The notes under the pieces are model-generated. The model saw nothing but the letters and a program-made list of their open reading frames with translations. It had not been told where the DNA came from and searched no databases. Below, piece after piece: positions 56,501-64,000 of a stretch of DNA of 64,000 nucleotides. The DNA is from Xylogone sp. PMI_703 (Eukaryota; Ascomycota; Leotiomycetes): the NCBI GenBank assembly GCA_021399445.1, contig JAJTUQ010000003.1, positions 2,294,001 to 2,358,000 of the forward strand. Reading direction: 5' to 3'. Positions within the stretch are counted from its first letter, which is position 1. Every line of letters starts with the position of its first letter. Both the position numbers and the translations under genes were made by a program.

Positions 56501-59500
56501 ATGCTTCATTCAGCATGCATGAAATGGATATGCACGAAGTACGAGAAAAGTCTCGCCATTCGTGTTCCATAATAGCTCACATATCAAAGGGACGTGCCGT
56601 TTCATAGCTCACCGCTAGAAAGCCCACAATATTCGCATTATCTTGATGCCCAACTCTCTTAACCACCCTAGCAAAATCGAATGCACACCGCTGATATTCT
56701 ATTCGTATATGCTACGACGCACCGGATATACATTTTACATGTCCTGACTTTTGAGACATCACTACGGAGACCTTAACGTCACACTTGATAACCTATCAGA
56801 ATCTCTGGCTTTCTTATGGCCCTTGGGCGAAAAGAAGGTAGGCTATCCTTGGTGATTGCCCGTGTAAGGGCAACTATACAATACAGAAAAGGCAGTCTTT
56901 GACGCTTCCATATTGCTTGAAAACAAAATAACTCTCCTCCCTTTCTCGGCTAGATAATAGAAGCTGCTCGTGGCTGCACTAGCAAGCAGTTGTTAAAACC
57001 TATGGGTCTTTTATAACAAAGCACACCCCATATCCATCATATCTTTTGACGATACTGAGCATGCCGTGCTCACGATGCATTTGGAGGATCTTCGTTACTG
57101 CAGTGTCCACGGCAAAGGCATTATCGGAGAAAAGCTAATTTCAAAGACAGGCATATGCTTGCTCATGTCGGATATCTTGTGCCTCTCAGGTACGGCAGGC
57201 GAAGGAGAGACTGACTCAGTAAGCATAAAACATAAGTTACGCAGCGCTGCTGAGATGTTCACTAAACCACAAAAATTCCACCAGGTATGTAACAACCATC
57301 AAGGACGTACCCAGCCTACCGCCTACCATACAAATACTCGTGTTTAACAAGGCGAGGTTAGTACGGTACAGTATTGTCATCCGGTCGGATCGATCCAGAA
57401 CGCCGAATAATGCTCAACATAATACAGTACACAGTCCGTTCCGTGTAAGATCAATCCGGGGAACGTCGTACAACCTCCTTAAGGGATCCCTGCACCAACT
57501 CCAAGGATTGTCTATTGGCAGAGCGCAGCAATTGCGTTAAGGATTGGCTTGCTCCTAAAGATGCAAGAGTAAGCCTTCCCCTTTCCCCCAACGACTTGTT
57601 TCTATTGCCAGTACAGTAAGACCAAGTGCACACCAATATAGAAGCGGCAATCCGGAGATTTCTTGTGTCACCTCACCGCCGCGCCGTCGACCGCGCCCGA
57701 ATCAGCATAGTCCGGATTACCCCATGCAGAGAGCGCTGGGCATGGAAGGCGAGATAACACCTAATAATCGTATGCGTCGTGATGCGTTGTGATGTGGAGA
57801 GATGGTCCCGCAGTGCTATCCGGGGATGCAACTCAACAGAGCCAGCAATCAACAGACACAGCAGCTGCGTTGTAGTTGATGCCAGGCTCCCCCGTAATCG
57901 ATGGTTTGTGAATCTCTGAGCCAGGTCCCCGGAGGTCCAAGCACCACAACTCCTCGCCGTTTGTGCGATGAACATACCAGCCGGCACACATGGAAACCCA
58001 ACCAAACTCAAACCATCCTCGAGAGTAAGGTTGAGCACGGTTGACGAAGTCCCAATACTACAACAACACTTCTTCCAGATGCGAATTGCGAGTCCGCTTT
58101 CATGCCACAGCCCCCAAGTCACCACATTAGCTCGGACCCAATTCTAGAGCCGTGGTAGGAACCTGGTGAATAGCAATGATTCCTGAGCAGCCTCGAACTT
58201 GTTGATTGATTCCGAGCCCATTGCTCTTTGACGACTGTTCACGGAAGGACGTCTCACACTCAGGCGTTTCTGATGTTGCTCCACTCCTCGTTTGGGATCT
58301 GCCGGTTTCACCTGGGAGTTTGTGCTGCGCTCCTGTATTAGAGGTTTGGTCGTTTGCTGAGTGCTAAGACCGCTCCATTCAAGCATTTATGCATGAAACA
58401 AGACACCTATTTTCAGGCGCCATCAATGAGGAGACCACAATGGGATTGACATTATCATTGCAGAAGACGGATCTCCGCTCGAGGATATGGGATATTAAAA
58501 GGATGACCTCACGCATTTCGGTCTGCTGGGATAAATGTTTCGTTTTAATATCTCGATGAGACATGTTGACAACGCATACAGTGCTGATCCGTCGAGGAAG
58601 AGAGCATGTGCAGCACACGTTGAGTGAAGATCATTATAACATCAGAAACTGCTTGGGAAGTCATTGAGTATATCAGAGGTAACATCCAGTGCATTCGTAA
58701 TCGGGAACTTTGCAGAGTCTCCGATTCTGTTGCATCTTGATGTTTGCTGGAGCTGTAGCTGTAGCAGCATCCAACGCCAGCCATCGGGATCACCCTTCCT
58801 TAGCTACAAGCGCAGCGATCAGTCCAGATTTTGCTTAGTCAAGAGGGACACCACACGTTACACAGTAGTACGCTATCCGACGACCACCGCCCACCAGACT
58901 TTACGGCCACACCACATGATCGTGTATCACCAAGCTCAGATCTCCGTTCCTGAGGAGAGGACGACGAGACCTGCCAAGTTGACCATCATGCGCTTGTCCG
59001 GGGAAGACGGAAGAGCAGGCTTGCGAGGATAGGAGGGAGTAATGGCACGCTGCAACGCTCCCCGATGGGAGTCTTTTCCTGATGGTTTATCGCACAGTGC
59101 CGTATCACTGCTGCAGGACCTGCCTCTCACTGCTTCTCCCTCTACCCACTTCGCACACATGTTGCTGTTCGGCCCGCTGCATTCACGGGCAGAGGCACAC
59201 ATCCGTATGTTGGCTCCCATCGGGTCGTTGCTGCGGCAGTAGTGCGCGTGAGAAAGAGGGGCCAGAAACAGCTCTTGCAGCATGCGACATTCGACATTCA
59301 TCCATGGAGATACAGCAATAATACAGCTAGCTCATCGACACATGGCACGCCCACCGCAGCAACATGCACACCGAACACATTCTGGTCGGTGGCACCCGAT
59401 AGCCCAGCCCTTCTGCTTTGGTGTCTCTGGTGTTCTCTGATGTCTTGTCTCTTCTTCATCCTTCTCCACCGCCCAGAGAGCTAAGTATCAGCTCACCTGT

Positions 59501-60000
59501 GAGTCCTATCGTATTGAGGCATTCTAGCCTCCACCCTGCCCCTGTTCGCCCTACCACGCAGCAACGGAACGATGCCATACGGTACTCTGACATGCCTAGC
59601 TGTTTAGCTGTCTTCTTTATAGCAAGTCCATCCGAACCTCAGCAGCCGCAAAACATGGCAACATCAAGGGCCCCTCTCTCTCTCTCTCTGTCTCCCCGCT
59701 CGTGGTCGCCGAGATGCAAGACACATTAAACCTCTCTCCTCCACTGGCTCTCTCCGTCGCGGCGCGAGGTCTCTTGCGTGGTGCTGCTGCTGATTGGGCG
59801 AGAGAAGGGGGAAGAGAGGACCCCAGGCACGCAGGCACGCAATCGACGCAAGCGCAGGCGACCAACCACGGCGCCCAGGCCGCAGGTTACTAACCTCTGG
59901 GCTCCGTTAGTCACGGCCAGGCGTTCCCGGCAGCCATCCAGCTGGACCCTGAACCCTGCCTGGGCCCAATGACATCCCTGCGCCCAGCGTGGCAGTGGCT
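53525..60000. other. Gene-poor region, first part
   Basis: 6.5 kb in which all open frames are short, overlapping on both strands and without domains; no multi-exon structure with family motifs could be assembled. Composition shifts from AT-rich (53.5-57 kb) to more balanced (57-60 kb). A CT microsatellite lies at 59675-59690. It may hold decayed elements that cannot be named by eye. Confidence 0.45.
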
Positions 60001-63000
60001 TGTTTGTGCGGAACTCCTCCCTTGCCGCTCGCCTTTCTTCCCTTCTTCTCTCTTCAACCCCCCTTCCCTCCGCCAGGTGGGCAAGATGGGCGCGGATGTG
60101 TACGTTAATCCGCTCTTCCTCCTATTGTAGTTAATCGTACATCCGTATCGTACCTCTTGTCTAGCCATGGCCATGATCACACATACGAGCCACGACCACG
60201 ACCACCACTTCTTACTCCCATCATCACAATCACAATTCTGAGACCAGGCGTTGGACTGTACCTTGGTTCTGGCCGCCATCGCGCCGTTTTCCATCTTGTT
60301 TTTGACGCTTTCGAGAATGTCCGCGCGCACATGCGGTTGGTGGGCCTGGCGAGACGAACGACCCGAACCCAACCGCGCACAGCCGGCCTGAAGCTATAGT
60401 AGCTACAGTAGTGGTACTGTGGTAAACTTGTCCAGTGCAGCAATTGCAGTAGCATCCGTAAATTAAAATGGCAGACTGCACTCCAAAATCCTCGCTGAAA
60501 GAGGCGTCTCATCCGTCCCGAAGCCCCAATCCCAGATCGTCAGGCAACCCGATCTCGTTTGTCGTGAGCCTGGGCGCTTAAGGGTCCCCCTGTGCAGACT
60601 TGGCTCTGTACGGTATCACAGTATTAATTACTGCAATAATGCGTCTAGCACTGTACTGTATATGTACTTTACTGTCCAGGACACAGTAACAAGGGCCCGT
60701 GAGTGCCCTTCAGAAAAGCCCGCGTTGACCATACCGTATACTCACGGCGAGAGGGCGGCCGAGGCGACGGGGAGCGCGGGGCAAACGCATCGCGCTCGAG
60801 TCATTATGATGGACTCGAAGAAGCAGATTGCTCTGGATCTCACAGGTGGTTGGTAGCGGGTGTGGAGAAGTACCCTCTGGGCCAATTTTGTCTCTCGTCT
60901 GAATACAGGAACGAGTGTTCAGCTTCTCAAGGGTTCGGACTTCCCTCTTTTGCCTCTGCTCGCCTCTGGGCCGGAACCACTCACGACCAACCACTGCTCA
61001 CAGCGACGTTGGTAATTATTGCTGGATTGGGTTTCTGCTTCTCTACTGGCTAGAACCAGGGAGGTTTTTGATTTTCTTTCACAATTTTCTCTTCTATGGA
61101 AAGGGAGATTCCGTCATAGATCCATAGATCGATCCATCGGCGCCTCTTTTTGTTTTGTGGTCTTGCCTCTTCGTATTCTCAATCACATCTGAGTCACTTG
61201 TTCGTCAGTCTCTTCTCTCTGTCTCCCTATCACCTTCACGATATCATAATAATTATCCAACTATTCCTCACTCCTGACCACCCGCTCGCGCTCTCCGCCA
61301 GTCGATAGCCGGGTCGGCACTTTTTTCAATGCTCCACCCGCCATGGGGCGCCCTCTCCCATGTGCTGCCAAGCCGCCTGGGCCAGGAGACCACAGCTTGG
61401 GAGGGCCGAAGGACGCGGCCTAGGGCTCGAGCTTACGGTGACCGTGCTCTTTAGTCAGAGACTCAGAGGGCCATGACCGCCTTTGCTAAGCAGCACGAAG
61501 GGGGAGCAGAAAAGCCACGGTTACACAAAGAAAACGGTTTCGGGCCAAGTGCGATCCACCCGCACTCTTCCTCGTTCGCCTCGGCAAATAATGCAGGAAA
61601 AGGGCTGATCTGCCCGTCCGCTTTGCTGACTACTACTACTTGTCCACAAGTAACATCTGCGGTATCCTTATCCTGATGTAGCGCGGATAAACCCAAACGC
61701 TAGCCCCAGGTGATATCGTATGCCAGGTCTGGCAATGTTGGACTTCACTTTACCGTTCTGTACCGTATGTACATGTACAAGTGCGGGGCTGCAAAAATTC
61801 CACACAAGCAAATTGTAGTCTGTCTGCTCTCTTCACCCTTCGCCGAGGGGATTCATTCGGGAGCCATGAGAAGAACTGCCATCATCCCTTTCTGGTGAAA
61901 CTCAAGACTCTCTGGCAACACCCGCTGCTCGGCCTGGTCTGGTCTGGTCTGACCTGCTGGGTCGGGCTGGGCTGGATTGTCTGGCTGACTGTCCGTCTGC
62001 AAGCACCTCCAAATCCGGGGATTAATATAACCCGCGTACAGAGGTACTATTTACAGCATCATGTTGGTTTTTGGCCCCCTCATCCACATCCTGCCCCCTT
62101 CCCTGCTGCGCGACAGCCGGATTGAGCACGACTTGCAGATGCGCAAAAATATCGCGCGCGGTCTGGCTCCTTCTTTTTTCAATTTTCTTTCCGTGCCTCT
62201 TTTTCTTTTCTTTTTCCTTCTCTCTTCTTCTGTTCTTTTTGTTGTGGTACGATTTTATCTCTGGGCTTTTCCGGTTACTTACTCGGCAGCATGGGGGGAG
62301 GGGGCATTCCCTGCCTGCCTCTTCCGAAGCTGATACCGCAACTTAAAGTATGAGATGCGCTGCGCAAAGTTCGCAGTGAATGATCCATCTGTCAAGAAAC
62401 AGTAACTCCTGCGATCAGCTATGAGGTAGATAAGCTCGCAAAAAGAACCATAAGAGGGGTAGAACATCGAATCGTCGACTGTGATCAACCCAGGTTGGAG
62501 GAGGAAAAAAAGCACTGTAAGAGAGATGGAGGCAGGCAGGTAGGTCGTTACGACCAATACGACCACACCCCTCCCTCCAATGCTGTATATTTCCAGCCCA
62601 CCCCTCCCTACTACAGTATCTGTACCGTAGTTGTAGCTGTGCACGGAGTATCGTACTGTGTAAGAAGAAAAACCCTCGATACGATACGGGCACAATACGG
62701 TGCCGTACATACAGATAACATGTACTGTAGTGATCAGCCTGGGCTAGTATGGTTACGCGCGCTCATTTCGTGCAGACACTCGGGTCACACAACAGCTGTG
62801 GAAATCTCTCTGCCTATGCCTTCGTCCCTCTTATTTTCTTCCTTGTTGTATTTTCCTTCAGTTTTCTCCACATTTATATTTCGTCATTGAGGGAAGGTGC
62901 CTTCCCCCTCCCCCTTTCGGCTTGCTTTCCTGGCGTGCCTGGGTCAGCCCTAGCCGCTGGGTGACTTGTACCTGTACGTACTTCGTCAGGACGAGGGGCG

Positions 63001-64000
63001 GGGGGAAGTGGGAAGAGGGATGTATCTGACGAGAGCATTACTGTACTGAAATGAATTGAAAAAATTTTCCAGAGTACAACTGCGAGAACTGTTGGAGAAT
63101 GTTGGAGAGCGTTGGAGGATGTTGATCTCCCATTCTTGCGCATGCATAAGTCGTGGTTGGTTGTTGCGCTTCTTGCTGCGGCAACGTCTCCCCGGCCTAT
63201 TGTATTGAGCGTGCAGAATGCAAAGGCAAGGCTTGTACAAAAGTAGAGATGCGTCGCATTCGTAATTGAAAAATGGATTCGATTTCTCTCTCGGTTTCTG
63301 ATCAATCTGCAATAAGTATCGTGTTATCATGTTGTGTAATAGTTGGGCACAAAAAGATATATGATCTCCCAAGAAAATCTGGCAAATAAGCGCAGATTTG
63401 TTTTACGGTTCCGCAGAGCGTTACACAACGGTGGATTGTCTTGTGATCACAAAACTACGTGAATGCTGTAGCCAGAGGTCTGGACCTGAAACCTGGGCTG
63501 TGAAGAATAACTTCTCAGCAACATATTCTCGGTTAGTACTCTGGTGAGAAAATAAATGCAGTTTTACCTTGTTGTCATAACTGATTATTTCATATGTGGG
63601 TTGCGCTGCGCAGTGCATAGCTCAGATAAACCACCGCCATACACAAATTCCTCTTCGCTGTTGTTTGCCTCTCGCGCTGCCCTACGCATTGCCCCTCTAC
63701 CAACACCCCCAGTGGTGTGCCGAGTACCAGTGTGCACAGTCATGACTAAAGAGCCGCCCTCCTTCGCTACGCGCACGGGCAGAGGGGTCGAAAGGGATAA
63801 GGCTCTTCTGGTATGGTAGGACAAACAAATGTGCGCTGCCTGGCCTGCGTGCGGCGGCCTGAGGAACAGGCATCCATGTCCGTCCCATGGGTGGGGCCCT
63901 CCGTTCCGCTACGGCGCGAGGCGGGAATGCGTTATGCATTGCAGCAGAGACACGGATCTAGGGCGGGTGCTCGCATGAGATTGAGGTCTTGTGACCGGCA
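60001..64000. other. Gene-poor region, second part, possible long upstream region
   Basis: 4 kb without supported genes. It has CT-rich tracts (60020-60070, 61190-61240, 62165-62240), simple repeats (GGTCT units at 61938-61955, GTTGGAG units at 63081-63120) and many TACTGTA/TACCGTA words near 60.4-60.7 and 62.6-62.75 kb. This texture is common upstream of regulatory genes with long 5' leaders, so a gene may begin beyond 64 kb. Confidence 0.4.
63081..63124. repeat. Short GTTGGAG tandem repeat
   Basis: Three to four imperfect units of about 11 bp with the core GTTGGAG (GTTGGAGAATG, GTTGGAGAGC, GTTGGAGGATG). A minor simple repeat. Confidence 0.6.

Noticed and set aside
57673..58125. 150-codon minus-strand frame
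   Set aside because: No recognisable motif, no neighbouring exons and no conserved block; too weak to call.

Overview
The window is nuclear DNA of a filamentous ascomycete (Pezizomycotina). Genes are split by many short GT-AG introns, mostly 48-96 nt with CTRAC-like branch points. Gene content is fungal: Zn2Cys6 regulators, a PAN3 with fungal layout, GH92, GH27 and an Osh1/Osh2-type sterol-binding protein. The exact class cannot be fixed from sequence reading alone. All exon boundaries below were worked out by hand from splice consensus, frame continuity and family motifs.

Region 1 (about 1-24 kb, plus the transporter to 26 kb) is accessory and metabolic. It holds the end of a membrane-protein gene, an amidase-signature hydrolase, a GH92 alpha-mannosidase, a broken regulator gene, a PEP-mutase/isocitrate-lyase-family enzyme, a carboxymuconolactone-decarboxylase-family protein, a glutathione S-transferase, a small antibiotic-biosynthesis-monooxygenase-fold protein (13942-14439), a SnoaL-like protein, a type-B carboxylesterase and an intact Zn2Cys6 regulator. 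Then come a secreted GH27 alpha-galactosidase and a divergently transcribed sugar transporter that share a 1.6 kb promoter. The 9-20 kb stretch looks like a set of tailoring or catabolic enzymes with its own regulator but no backbone synthase in view. A 158 bp terminal-inverted-repeat element sits inside it.

Region 2 (28.4-53.0 kb) is mostly conserved housekeeping: an LSB5-like VHS-GAT adaptor, a coiled-coil protein with eleven 29-residue repeats, a UBX2/FAF2-like ERAD factor, the deadenylase subunit PAN3, a protein with a carboxy-terminal Zn cluster, spliceosomal/decay LSM7, an ANK-PH-FFAT-ORD oxysterol-binding protein, a class I methyltransferase and an F-box protein. UBX2/PAN3 and the Zn-cluster protein/LSM7 are divergent pairs with 0.6-0.7 kb shared promoters.

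Region 3 (53.5-64 kb) contains no gene I can support. Its distal part is rich in pyrimidine tracts and short repeats and resembles the long upstream region of a gene beyond the window edge.
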